A program made the position numbers and the translations under genes. From the NCBI GenBank assembly GCA_013314755.1, contig JABUFA010000013.1, forward strand, positions 1 through 64,000: a stretch of 64,000 nt of DNA. Reading direction: 5' to 3'. Below the pieces are notes generated by a model, which was given only the letters and a program-made list of their open reading frames with translations, was not told where the DNA came from and made no database searches. Origin of the DNA: Chthonomonadia bacterium. Its GTDB lineage: Bacteria > Armatimonadota > HRBIN16. Numbering within the stretch: position 1 is the stretch's first letter; every line of letters starts with the position of its first letter. Positions 7,902 through 16,673 of this stretch are shown one piece after another.

Positions 7902-9005
7902 CGACCGATACAGCCCGACAAGTTGTCGAACGTGCTGTTGCAGGGTATAACGTTCGCACACAACCCGGCGGGCGTTCGCCAAGAGCAACTGCCTCCGCGT
8001 ACCGTCCTCAAGCAGAGTGCACACCGCATCGGCGAGAGAACCGACATCGTTCGGCGGCGATAGCAAGCCGGTGCGTCCATGTTCGAGGATTTCCGCAGGC
8101 GCACCGCGATTCGCCGAAACGACAGCGGTGCCGCAAGCCATCGCCTCGAGGATAACCAGACCAAACGGCTCGGGACGGGTACTGCAATGCACCAGCACAT
8201 CCGCCGCGGCGATAACGGGCGCAATGTCGTGCAGGAAACCCAGCCACCGCACCGATGGGTGTATCGTCCGCGACATCTCGCGTACTCTCTGCGCGTAGCG
8301 CGGGTCCCCCATGCTGTCGTCGCCGGCGAGCCAGAAGGTGGGTGTGTGGCGGTTCGGGTGTTCTGTCAGCAATCTCTGCGCCATCTGCAGGAATAGATGC
8401 TGACCCTTGAAAGGCATAATCCGCCCCACGTGAAGCACTACAGGGGCATCTGCAGGGGTTTCGTATCGCTGGCGTACCTGCGCGCGCTCTGGTTCGCTCA
8501 GGGGGACGAACGTTTGCACGTCTACACCGTGTGGGATATGGTGTACTTTGTGCGCCAGCCCCCTGCCGAATTGTCTTTGCAGAACCTCCGAGTACGCCAC
8601 TACCGCGTGCGAGTAACGGTGGGCAATCACTCGGAGCCACATCCTCTGCCAGGGGTAGGGAAACAGGTCGTGTATTGACCACACCATCGGCACGCGCAGG
8701 CGCCGGCAGAGCCGACCCGCATACCAGCCCGCGCGGACGGAATAGGCGTGCACCAGGTCGCTGGACGCAATTGCTTCGGACAGCCTCTGCAGGTCATGGG
8801 GCGATGGTTTCTGTCCGCGCCACAGAGGAGGAAACGCTATCGGGAAGACCTCCACGCCCAGGGTACGGGCTTCCTCAGCCAGTGCGCCCCTCGGACAGGC
8901 AAGAGCGGGCTGTATCTCGTCGCGTGGCAGATGTTCCAGCACCCGCAGGAGGCTGATTTCTGCCCCACCCAGCCCATGCCACTGGTTAACATATAGAACC
9001 CGCAT
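7893..9005 (-). CDS. Glycosyltransferase family 4
   Basis: A GT-B fold enzyme of ~370 residues. The N-terminus MRVLYVNQWHGLGGAEISLL carries the acceptor-side GGAE loop. The middle has VVLHVGRIMPFKGQHLFL. The C-terminal donor site has RPEPFGLVILEAMACGTAVV, including the E-x7-E motif. ATG 9005 overlaps the previous stop as TGATG, suggesting coupled translation; an ATG at 9017 is an alternative. Partner of the GT4 gene just upstream, so a shared role in exopolysaccharide or LPS glycan assembly is likely. Sugar specificity is unknown. Confidence 0.9.
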   Translation of the reverse strand: MRVLYVNQWHGLGGAEISLLRVLEHLPRDEIQPALACPRGALAEEARTLGVEVFPIAFPPLWRGQKPSPHDLQRLSEAIASSDLVHAYSVRAGWYAGRLCRRLRVPMVWSIHDLFPYPWQRMWLRVIAHRYSHAVVAYSEVLQRQFGRGLAHKVHHIPHGVDVQTFVPLSEPERAQVRQRYETPADAPVVLHVGRIMPFKGQHLFLQMAQRLLTEHPNRHTPTFWLAGDDSMGDPRYAQRVREMSRTIHPSVRWLGFLHDIAPVIAAADVLVHCSTRPEPFGLVILEAMACGTAVVSANRGAPAEILEHGRTGLLSPPNDVGSLADAVCTLLEDGTRRQLLLANARRVVCERYTLQQHVRQLVGLYRSLL

Positions 9006-10111
9006 CACCTTTCCCATGCTCGATAGGCATCCACAATCTGCGGAGTAATCCTGTGCCAGTCATATCCTTCGGCAAACTCGCGCAGGCGGGCGCGAGCGAT
9101 GCAGTCACGGCTGTTTTCCACGCTCTGAAGCACCTTCTCTGCCAGACCCCGCGTATCGTGCGGTGGGGCGGATGCACATACCTCGCCTGCCCACTCGCTG
9201 AGAGCTGGCACGTCGGCGATAACCGCTGGGGTGCCACATGCCAGCGATTCCAGCACCGGCAAACCAAACCCCTCGCGCAGGGAGGGAAAGAGCAGGAGGT
9301 CGCAGACCTGATACAGCTCGCGCAGGCGTGCGTCGTCGACGTGAGGCTCTACACGGATGCGGTCGGCAACGCCCAGTCGGTGTGCAAGTCGCCAGAGTGA
9401 TGTCGATAACGGCTCCCCAGCCTTAATCCAGCGCACCGCATATCCCCCCTGACGCAGGTGCGACAGCACATGCAGGATGGCAGGAACGTTCTTATAGGGT
9501 GCGTTGGAACCCACATGCAGTATCGCTATCTCCTGTGGGTGAAGACCGAGCGTTTCGCGCCGGCGGAGCCGTTCGCCCCCTGGCAACGGCGTGAAAAAGT
9601 CGGTATCCACGCCCTGGTACACCACTCTTATCTTTTCTGCAGGAACGCCCAGCAGACGCTCTGTATCCCGGGCGGTGGCATGACTGCAGGCAATCACGCC
9701 GTTGGCAAGAGCGATGTCCCGCACCGTCAGTCGGTAAAGCCACTGTCCGAGACGTCGGCTGAGTGTATGGCGATAGATGCGCGTTTCCACCAGCGGAATC
9801 AGGTCATGGCAGGAAACGACCTTGAGGTTTGCTGTGAGCGCGGGTAGTAGGAAGCTCTCACTGTGGTCGACAAGGTGCACAATCTCGCTGGGCCGAACGC
9901 GGCTTGCCAGGCGCTGGAGGTGGCGTCGGGTGTGCAGGACGTACAACACGTGAACCACAACACTGGGCAGACGCGAGCGCAGAACGGCTGGAGGGATGGG
10001 GCTGGCATAGTATATCTTGGATGGCACAGGCAGGTAGCGGTGCAGGCAGTGCGCTACCCGTTCCATACTCGGAGAGATATGAGGATGTGCCATGAAAATG
10101 GTCACGTGCAT
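9005..10111 (-). CDS. Glycosyltransferase family 4
   Basis: Second GT-B glycosyltransferase, ~368 residues. Landmarks are VVSCHDLIPL, GVIACSHATARDTERLLGVP, IRVVYQGVDTDFF, ILHVGSNAPYKN and the donor site SLREGFGLPVLESLACGTPAV (E-x7-E). The start is uncertain: ATG 10111 (MHVTIFMAHPH) gives a standard N-terminus, while GTG 10147 would add 12 residues. The end overlaps the next GT4 start by one base (TGATG). The upstream region carries dispersed inverted repeats. Confidence 0.88.
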   Translation of the reverse strand: MHVTIFMAHPHISPSMERVAHCLHRYLPVPSKIYYASPIPPAVLRSRLPSVVVHVLYVLHTRRHLQRLASRVRPSEIVHLVDHSESFLLPALTANLKVVSCHDLIPLVETRIYRHTLSRRLGQWLYRLTVRDIALANGVIACSHATARDTERLLGVPAEKIRVVYQGVDTDFFTPLPGGERLRRRETLGLHPQEIAILHVGSNAPYKNVPAILHVLSHLRQGGYAVRWIKAGEPLSTSLWRLAHRLGVADRIRVEPHVDDARLRELYQVCDLLLFPSLREGFGLPVLESLACGTPAVIADVPALSEWAGEVCASAPPHDTRGLAEKVLQSVENSRDCIARARLREFAEGYDWHRITPQIVDAYRAWER

Positions 10112-10152
10112 CACGTGGAATCTTTCGCCATATCGTGTGCGAATCACTACCC

Positions 10153-10196
10153 CTGAAGCAAGCTTCAGCAGTCCAAAATCGCAACTTCCAGTTGCA
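10153..10196. repeat. Dispersed intergenic inverted repeats
   Basis: CTGAAGC-AA-GCTTCAG (10153-10168) is followed by GCAACT-TCC-AGTTGC (10181-10196). The first hairpin and its surroundings closely resemble those at 47918-48144, so this is a dispersed element. Confidence 0.65.
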
Positions 10197-10306
10197 GGGA
10201 TGCCTTCCTTCCCTCAATCTTACTGCCGTCCTTAATCTAACCCTAAAGAAACCTGTGAAATTTGCCGATGATAATAACAGCAAATACGTGCAACAAAGAG
10301 CGAAAA

Positions 10307-10552
10307 ATGAACAAACAGGCGCAAAGAAAGAACGAGAGTAATTTCAGTCATGAAGTGATGAGTGTACGCGAGCTGGCGGACTTCTTGCGCATTTCTGTGC
10401 ACACAGCTTATCGGCTGGCTGAGCAGGGTAAACTGCCCGGCAGAAAGGTAGGCAAATACTGGCGATTCCACCGCGATGTGATTGTAGAGTGGCTGGCGAC
10501 ACATGGAGAAGAGGATGCGCTGTATAGATCAGCAGGAGGAAGCGGTGAATGA
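10307..10552 (+). CDS. Excisionase-family helix-turn-helix protein
   Basis: About 81 residues from ATG 10307. The core MSVRELADFLRISVHTAYRL followed by AEQGKLPGRKVGKYWRFHRD is the standard HTH_17/MerR-like excisionase-type DNA-binding domain. The ribosome binding site is weak, and ATG 10358 is another possible start. It overlaps the downstream diguanylate cyclase gene by ATGA, so the two are co-translated. That partner and the absence of any integrase suggest a transcription regulator rather than a phage excisionase. Confidence 0.8.
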   Translation: MNKQAQRKNESNFSHEVMSVRELADFLRISVHTAYRLAEQGKLPGRKVGKYWRFHRDVIVEWLATHGEEDALYRSAGGSGE

Positions 10553-11883
10553 GCATTGCAAGAGCCAGAACAGCAGAGAATACCCGGGCGGCTTCTCCGT
10601 TTCGGCTGGTGTCTTTGCCTCAGGCGACTGCAAAGGCGTTGGAACAGCTCATGGACACGATGCTTACCGCGCTGCACGCCGAGACAGGGACCATCTGGCT
10701 GGAGCACGAGGATAAAACGTACACCCTTGTTCTGCGTGGTATCACCATCCAGAACGCGCAGGCGCTCCAGCAGGCAATAAACACCTGCGGACAGTCCCAG
10801 TCCTATCCAGTTGGCATACAGGTGCAGGGGCAGAACTACGCGGTAGCCTGCGCAGGCTATCCTCTGCTCAGGATTTACCTCGCGGTTAAGGCGGAAGAAT
10901 TGCGCTCTTTGCACCGGCGGCTGATGCCTCGCTTTGCGCGCCTGGCACAGACCCTTCTGCAGACAACCAGCTCTCCCGTGGGAATGCCGGCGGATGATGC
11001 CACACATCAGGCGTATCGCGTGGTGGTGGAATCTTCCCTGCGCCGATTAGCCGAGCTGATGCGGGCGGTGGGATGCACATTGCTGTGGTTTTCGCCGTGG
11101 AGCAACTCGTGGCACCGGTTCGCTGTAGGGAATGTGCCGGTATGGCTGTATCAGCAGATGTGGGAGGTGCCCTCGTCGGGTGAAGGACTGGACGTGTGGG
11201 TAGAAGAGATGCACTCTCTCATTCGCCAGCGTGGATATCATTGTGTGGCGGATACGATGAGCGTGCGCGACATAACCAAAGGGTGCATTTTCCTGTGGCG
11301 CGAGAAAACGGATGGAGACTTCGCTCCCGACGAGATGGAATGGCTTCGCGTGACAGTAAGGATGATTGCGGCATCGCTGGACGTGCTGGAAACGCAGACC
11401 AACCTCCTGCAACGGGTCTATCAGGACCCGCTTACCGGCGTGTTCAACCGTCTCTACTTCGAGATGGTCTATCGGCAGACGCTGTATAATGCGCAGAGGC
11501 ATCCTCGTCCGGTGTCCCTGTTACTGCTGGATATCAATAACTTCAAACGAATCAACGACATGCTGGGACATGAAACAGGCGACCTGGTTCTGCAGATTGT
11601 TGGACAGGTGCTTCAGCAGGTACGCGCGGGAGATGTGCCCGCCCGGTATGGTGGCGATGAGTTCGTGGTGCTCCTTCCGGATACCGATAAGACGGGCGCA
11701 CGGGTGGTGGCACAGCGCCTGCAGAACGCTCTGAAATACGCTACCGAACAGCTCGCTCTGCCCTGCGCGGTCACGGTCAGCATTGGCTGTGCTACCGTCA
11801 CCAACGGCGACCTCGGGTTACTGCTTTTAGCAGACCAGGACATGTATGAGCAGAAACGCGCTGAGAAAACCCCTGCTGAATAG
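10549..11883 (+). CDS. Diguanylate cyclase with two N-terminal sensor-like regions
   Basis: 444 residues. Residues ~20-140 and ~150-290 look like two GAF-like sensor regions (the second begins after VESSLRRLAELMRAVGCTLLWF). The C-terminal GGDEF domain starts at DPLTGVFNRLYF and contains DINNFKRINDMLGHETGD and the intact active site RYGGDEFVVLLPD. RAGD lies exactly five residues before GGDEF, the classical RxxD inhibitory site, so product feedback by c-di-GMP is expected. No TM segment, hence cytosolic. Overlaps the HTH gene by ATGA. Confidence 0.92.
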   Translation: MSIARARTAENTRAASPFRLVSLPQATAKALEQLMDTMLTALHAETGTIWLEHEDKTYTLVLRGITIQNAQALQQAINTCGQSQSYPVGIQVQGQNYAVACAGYPLLRIYLAVKAEELRSLHRRLMPRFARLAQTLLQTTSSPVGMPADDATHQAYRVVVESSLRRLAELMRAVGCTLLWFSPWSNSWHRFAVGNVPVWLYQQMWEVPSSGEGLDVWVEEMHSLIRQRGYHCVADTMSVRDITKGCIFLWREKTDGDFAPDEMEWLRVTVRMIAASLDVLETQTNLLQRVYQDPLTGVFNRLYFEMVYRQTLYNAQRHPRPVSLLLLDINNFKRINDMLGHETGDLVLQIVGQVLQQVRAGDVPARYGGDEFVVLLPDTDKTGARVVAQRLQNALKYATEQLALPCAVTVSIGCATVTNGDLGLLLLADQDMYEQKRAEKTPAE

Positions 11884-11892
11884 CCTCTCTGG

Positions 11893-11921
11893 TTGACACC
11901 TTACGCTGGTTGAGGTAAACT
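11893..11921 (+). promoter_or_regulatory. dxs promoter
   Basis: TTGACA (11893-11898), 17-base spacer, TAAACT (11916-11921), about 40 bases before the GTG start of dxs. Confidence 0.75.
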
Positions 11922-11960
11922 GAATCTCGTCACACAAATCCCTCGCAAAGGAGACCTGTT

Positions 11961-13871
11961 GTGCGTTTACTGGAGACCGTGCGTTCGCCCGCGGACCTGC
12001 GTTCGTTGAGCCGGGAGCAACTGCATCAGCTCGCGGCAGAAATCCGGGAGACCATCATCGAAACCCTTTCGCGTACCGGCGGGCACTTAGCCTCCAACCT
12101 TGGCACCGTGGAGCTGACCATCGCCCTGCACAGTGTATGGCACATGCCGAAGGACAAGATTATCTGGGATACGGGGCATCAGGCTTATGCTCATAAACTG
12201 CTCACAGGCAGGCTGGAACGGTTCGGTACGTTGAGGCAATATGGTGGTATCAGCGGGTTCTTGCGTCGCGACGAGAGCGAGTACGATGTGTGGGGGGCAG
12301 GACATGCAGGCACGGCTATCTCCGCGGCGCTGGGGTTTGCCAAAGCGCGTGACCTGCGCGGCAGCGACGAGCGCGTGGTGGCGGTGGTTGGCGATGCGGC
12401 GCTGACCGCTGGCATGGCGCTGGAGGCACTGAACAATGCCGCGGAAGCACAGACGGATATTACCGTGGTGCTGAACGATAACGAGATGTCCATCGCCGAG
12501 AACGTCGGCGCACTGGCGACCTTCCTGTCCCGTCTGCGTGCCCAGCCCTGGTACCAGCGGGTTGAGCACCGCGCGAAGGAGGTGCTTGAAGGACTGCCCG
12601 GCAAGGCGCGGATACTCGCCAAGCACGCGCGAGGGTTGAAGCACGGTATCACGCACATCATTGCGCCCGAAAACACCGGCGCTATCTTCGAAGAGATGGG
12701 CTTCGAGTACATCGGTCCGCTGGACGGGCACGATATCGACCTGCTCGTGGACGTCTTCTCCCACGCCAGGGATTTGAAAGGACCCGTGCTGATCCACGTC
12801 ATTACCGTCAAGGGCAAGGGGTACGAGTTTTCCGAAGCCGACGCACGGCGGTATCATGGCGTGACCCCCTTCTGCATCCACGACGGCAAGATGGAGAAGA
12901 AGACGGAGGGTGAGACCTACACGCAGGTCTTTGCGGACGAACTGGTACGCATCGCTGAGGAAAACCCCAAAGTGGTGGGCATTACCGCCGCCATGCCCGA
13001 CGGAACCGGGCTGGTGAAACTGCAGGAACGATTCCCCGACCGCTACTTTGACGTGGGCATCGCCGAACAACACGCGGTGACCTTTGCAGCAGGGTTGGCT
13101 GCCGAAGGGATGATTCCTGTTGCCGCTATCTATTCCACCTTCCTACAGCGTGCTTTTGACCAGGTTTTGCACGATGTAGCGATACAGAATCTGCATGTGG
13201 TGCTGGCGCTGGACCGAGGTGGGCTGGTTGGCGATGACGGTGCAACGCATCACGGCGTATTTGACCTGTCCTATCTTCGACTCATTCCCAACGTGGTTAT
13301 TATGGCACCGAAAGATGGAGCGGAACTGCGGGCGATGCTGAGGTTTGCTGTTGAGTACAACGGACCCATCGCCCTGCGCTATCCGCGTGGTTCTGTGCCT
13401 GCCATCGACTGGGGCGTACCCGAATCGCCCATTGAGCTGGGTAAGGCAGAAGTGTTGTGCGAGGGACAGGACGTGGCGATATTCGCCATCGGTTCGATGG
13501 TGGCAACCGCTTTCGCGGCGGTGAAGCAGTTGGAACAGGAAGGAATACGCGCCGCCCTAGTCAACGCCCGGTTTGCCAAGCCCCTCGACCGCGAGACCAT
13601 CCTGCGCTTCGCCCATCGTGTCCCACGTTTCGTGCTGGTGGAAGAGAACACGATGTGCGGAGGCTTCGGTTCGGCGGTGCTGGAGCTGCTGGCGCACGAA
13701 GGGGTGACAGATGTACAGGTAAAGCATCTCGCAGTGCCCGACGAGTTCATTGAGCACGGCTCGGTGGACATTTTGCACAGGCTGGTGGGGTTGTCTGCAG
13801 AGCATATTGTGGAGGCAGCTCGCGCCCTGTGTGGAGCACCGCGCCCGGCATCGGCAGTGCTTGCCGATTGA
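11961..13871 (+). CDS. dxs: 1-deoxy-D-xylulose-5-phosphate synthase
   Basis: First enzyme of the MEP isoprenoid pathway: pyruvate plus glyceraldehyde-3-phosphate to DXP, with thiamine diphosphate. 636 residues, normal length. The N-terminal thiamine-diphosphate domain has GGHLASNLGTVELT, IIWDTGHQAYAHKLLTGR and GDAALTAGMALEALNN with NDNEMSIAENVG. The central domain has FDVGIAEQHAVTFAAGLA with the catalytic Glu, then DRGGLVGDDGATHHGVFD. The C-terminal transketolase domain ends the protein. The GTG start at 11961 follows AAAGGAGA. Confidence 0.97.
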   Translation: MRLLETVRSPADLRSLSREQLHQLAAEIRETIIETLSRTGGHLASNLGTVELTIALHSVWHMPKDKIIWDTGHQAYAHKLLTGRLERFGTLRQYGGISGFLRRDESEYDVWGAGHAGTAISAALGFAKARDLRGSDERVVAVVGDAALTAGMALEALNNAAEAQTDITVVLNDNEMSIAENVGALATFLSRLRAQPWYQRVEHRAKEVLEGLPGKARILAKHARGLKHGITHIIAPENTGAIFEEMGFEYIGPLDGHDIDLLVDVFSHARDLKGPVLIHVITVKGKGYEFSEADARRYHGVTPFCIHDGKMEKKTEGETYTQVFADELVRIAEENPKVVGITAAMPDGTGLVKLQERFPDRYFDVGIAEQHAVTFAAGLAAEGMIPVAAIYSTFLQRAFDQVLHDVAIQNLHVVLALDRGGLVGDDGATHHGVFDLSYLRLIPNVVIMAPKDGAELRAMLRFAVEYNGPIALRYPRGSVPAIDWGVPESPIELGKAEVLCEGQDVAIFAIGSMVATAFAAVKQLEQEGIRAALVNARFAKPLDRETILRFAHRVPRFVLVEENTMCGGFGSAVLELLAHEGVTDVQVKHLAVPDEFIEHGSVDILHRLVGLSAEHIVEAARALCGAPRPASAVLAD

Positions 13872-13942
13872 CAGCCAAACCGAAACTTTGCCTGAGCCTT
13901 TGGGTCGAGTAAAAGTGAGACTCACCCAGGAGGAGCATTTCG

Positions 13943-14158
13943 ATGAAAGGCTTGAACATCTATCTGACAATTGGTTTGTTACTATTGACGGCATCCGTCG
14001 TCGGGTGGTTGGTGCTGTTACTGGCGCAGTTTGCCCACTGGTTAACTCGCCTCGCGGGGTTCATCAGTATTCCCTTCCTGCTGTACGGCATCTATGTGCA
14101 GGTCAAGAAAGGAAGCCGCGCCCTGCCAGGAGACACACACGATATGCTGGACGAATAA
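13943..14158 (+). CDS. Small two-helix membrane protein
   Basis: 71 residues, ATG 13943 with CAGGAGGAG upstream. Two hydrophobic stretches (YLTIGLLLLTASVVGWLVLLL and LAGFISIPFLLYGIYV) are joined by AQFAHWLTR, and a short polar tail follows. It lies 71 bases after dxs and may be co-transcribed with it. No family recognised. Confidence 0.7.
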   Translation: MKGLNIYLTIGLLLLTASVVGWLVLLLAQFAHWLTRLAGFISIPFLLYGIYVQVKKGSRALPGDTHDMLDE

Positions 14159-14162
14159 CCGT

Positions 14163-15344
14163 TCAGAACCGTTCTGCCAGCGTGGTAAACGGGTAGTACT
14201 TGGGGAACAGGTCGTCCAGAGTGTCCGCTATGTCGGGCTGGGAGAGGGTAATCAACCCCGCGGAATAGGCTTCCGAAGGCGAAAGGTAGCCTCCCACAAT
14301 CTGGCTCCAGACGTGAACGCCCCCACGTGCCCACCCGGCAGACTGAGAGGTTTTGGGGCTATCCTCTGCTGTGAGAATCGCCTGGTGTGCGCCTCCGGGC
14401 ACAAAACTATCGTCTACCACAAGACGTATTGTCCCCTGCCAGCTCCTCCAGTGTGGGCGCAGGTGTTCTATCAGCGCGGGCAGGTGGATGATACGGAGCA
14501 TATAGGTTGGGCGCAGGCTCGCCTGCACGCGCGTCAGCAGTTCATCCTCGTTATCGGTCAGCCAGGTGCTCCATTGCTGGGCACGGTATACAGGGGCATA
14601 CACGCCTACTGTTTCCGCGAGGTTTGCGCTGGAAAGAAAGCCGATAAGAGCACGTTGTGCACGCGATGTGATAAAGATTATTTCACGAACTTCTACACGA
14701 TTGCGCCCGGATTGCACCTCGTAAATCATGTAGCCCTCCACACTGCCGTGGAAGTCCGCCACCACCGTCTGATATTTCTGCCTCAGAATCCATTGCCATC
14801 GCGCGGGTTCCCGTTCAAAGCCTCCAGGGGTGTTTTGCAGGTGCACCTCCTGCAGGCGGCGCAGGTGAGCAAGGTCTTCCCCCCGGTAGGGGCGCACGAA
14901 GCGGCTTTCCGAGTAAGGGGGCAGAAGGCGGGAGGGTATCTCGCAGGACCACTCTACGGAGGCAATCTCCCATCCGAACTTTCGGTAATAGCGCGGGGAG
15001 AAGGGATAGAGCATCGACAGGGGAGTCTTTCTGTCGTAAAGCCACCTGATGGTATCTCTGAGAAGCGCGCCTGCATAGCCTCGCCGGCGAAAGGCTTCAT
15101 CGGTGGCTACCCCGGCGATACCTGCGATGGGTATGCGCGCTTTACCCAGTACGAACACGCCGGGAACAACCGTCAGGCACGAAATCAACCTTCCTTTGTC
15201 CACCAGCACGCGCCGCTCCAGCAGGTCAAAGAAGGGGTCAGAGTAAAATATATCGCGTGCCAGTTCAACGTCCAGATTAAAAGCACGACACATCAGATCC
15301 AGCATCTCGTCCAGTTCGCTGGAGTGAGGAGCGCGTATCTCCAT
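14163..15344 (-). CDS. Eis-like GNAT N-acetyltransferase
   Basis: 393 residues from ATG 15344. The N-terminal GNAT fold has ISCLTVVPGVFVLGKARIPI, then the acetyl-CoA loop GIAGVATDEAFRRRGYAGAL (V-x-x-x-RRRGYA). A second GNAT-like lobe and a C-terminal SCP2-like domain complete the Eis layout. The C-terminal residue Phe (ERF) is the position Eis enzymes use as catalytic base. Relatives acetylate amines, including aminoglycosides in some species; the substrate here is unknown. A reading that starts 89 codons further upstream is an artefact of open frame. Confidence 0.85.
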   Translation of the reverse strand: MEIRAPHSSELDEMLDLMCRAFNLDVELARDIFYSDPFFDLLERRVLVDKGRLISCLTVVPGVFVLGKARIPIAGIAGVATDEAFRRRGYAGALLRDTIRWLYDRKTPLSMLYPFSPRYYRKFGWEIASVEWSCEIPSRLLPPYSESRFVRPYRGEDLAHLRRLQEVHLQNTPGGFEREPARWQWILRQKYQTVVADFHGSVEGYMIYEVQSGRNRVEVREIIFITSRAQRALIGFLSSANLAETVGVYAPVYRAQQWSTWLTDNEDELLTRVQASLRPTYMLRIIHLPALIEHLRPHWRSWQGTIRLVVDDSFVPGGAHQAILTAEDSPKTSQSAGWARGGVHVWSQIVGGYLSPSEAYSAGLITLSQPDIADTLDDLFPKYYPFTTLAERF

Positions 15345-15403
15345 GGTGATGGCAACCCTCGTCAGTAAAATGCAACGAACATAAGGAGATTTGGACAGCC
15401 CGG

Positions 15404-15622
15404 ATGGGAATCCTGCCTGTAAAAGTGGGAGATTACGTGGTGCTGCGCAAGCCTCACGCCTGCGGAAAAAATCGCTGGCAGGTGGTGCGGCTGGGCGCGG
15501 ACGTGGGGTTGAGGTGCATGCATTGCGGCAGGCGAGTGCTGTTGCCTCGCGACGAGTTTGAACGTCGCCTGCGACGACGGCTGTCTGAGGAGGAATTGGG
15601 GAATGAGGCATCTGGCGATTAG
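15404..15622 (+). CDS. DUF951 family zinc-ribbon-like protein
   Basis: 72 residues. [40 protein letters not shown] and PRDEFERRL follow the DUF951 pattern line by line. The Cys residues of KPHACG and CMHCG could bind zinc. The family is small, cytosolic and of unknown function. Divergent from the acetyltransferase and overlapping the next gene by 20 bases. Confidence 0.85.
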   Translation: MGILPVKVGDYVVLRKPHACGKNRWQVVRLGADVGLRCMHCGRRVLLPRDEFERRLRRRLSEEELGNEASGD

Positions 15623-16673
15623 TGCTCTTGTGATGTTGTGCTGTGTCGGAGGCGCGCTGGCACAGGAGGAGGTCAAGGTGGTGTGGTCATCGCAGGTTAT
15701 GGATGTGCCACCCGACCCCTTCTATCAGCTTGTCGGGTCCTCCGAACCGAGCACGGTCGTGCAAGCGGTGGCACGATGGGCTGGCTGGGATAAGGGAGAG
15801 AGACTGGATTGCACAAGCACAGGCGAATCCCTTCGCGCGGTGGCTCTGCGTGAGAACCGAACGTGGACACTGGTGCTTTGGAACAGTTCCGACCAGAAAA
15901 GCAGGGTGGCGATAGAGGGATACCTGCCCGCCGGCGTTTATACCGTCGAGCGACTGCTGATGGCGGATGGCGGCGGTATCACCCTCTTTGAGCGACGGAA
16001 CGGGCTTCGCCAGAGCGCAGCGGGCAAAGTGTCGCGCACCGAGTGGCTGAACCCCCGGTCGGGGATGGTGTTGCGCTTTGTGGAGCGGGTGCAGACGGCA
16101 GAGGAAGGGCTGGGTGCGCTTCGGCGAGCAATCTGGCAAAGTCATGTGTCCCCGGGCGTGCTGTCGAGGCTTGCCGGGCTGATGCGCGAGATGGACAATC
16201 ACTGGTACCAGGTGCGTGCCAGCCTTCGCAAAAATGATGTGCGTATGGCGGCGCGCGGCGTCCATCGGATGCTGTTCCTGGCAAGTGGGGTACGTGTGGC
16301 ATCGTCCAAATACCCGGGAACAGAACAGGTAGCCATCCTCGCCGAATCGCTCATCGACGCCCTGTCAGAGCTTGATTCGGCAATCCTGAACATCGTGGTT
16401 ACCGTGCGTTGTGAGGGGGAGAGGTTAGAGGCACAGGTGGCGAACGCAGGCACACAGGTCTGGAAAGCGCTCCGTATCGCATCAAATGTCGGCACGGATG
16501 AACCGGTTGTGCTGGCGAACATGAAACCGATGGAGCGTGCGGAGGCGTCTTTTAAACTGAAGGGAGAACTACCGCTGGCGACGGTGAACGTCAGTGTGCT
16601 GTTCAACGGCGGCTACGCTCGCCTGAGAGTGGGTTGTATCCTGCCAGAAGAGGAGAAGGAGGTAGAAGGATGA
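15603..16673 (+). CDS. Secreted protein of unknown function
   Basis: 356 residues. Signal peptide [20 protein letters not shown] with likely cleavage after ALA. The mature part begins [21 protein letters not shown] helical middle (residues ~170-260) precedes a C-terminal beta-rich segment ([22 protein letters not shown]) resembling an Ig/CARDB-like fold. ATG 15603 has GAGGAGGAA upstream. It overlaps both neighbours (ATGA with the next gene), so it forms one unit with the Ig/TPR gene. No named family recognised. Confidence 0.7.
   Translation: MRHLAISALVMLCCVGGALAQEEVKVVWSSQVMDVPPDPFYQLVGSSEPSTVVQAVARWAGWDKGERLDCTSTGESLRAVALRENRTWTLVLWNSSDQKSRVAIEGYLPAGVYTVERLLMADGGGITLFERRNGLRQSAAGKVSRTEWLNPRSGMVLRFVERVQTAEEGLGALRRAIWQSHVSPGVLSRLAGLMREMDNHWYQVRASLRKNDVRMAARGVHRMLFLASGVRVASSKYPGTEQVAILAESLIDALSELDSAILNIVVTVRCEGERLEAQVANAGTQVWKALRIASNVGTDEPVVLANMKPMERAEASFKLKGELPLATVNVSVLFNGGYARLRVGCILPEEEKEVEG

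Noticed and set aside
10307-10552. Phage or plasmid excisionase marking a mobile element
   Set aside because: No integrase, attachment repeats or other mobile genes; translationally coupled to a diguanylate cyclase.
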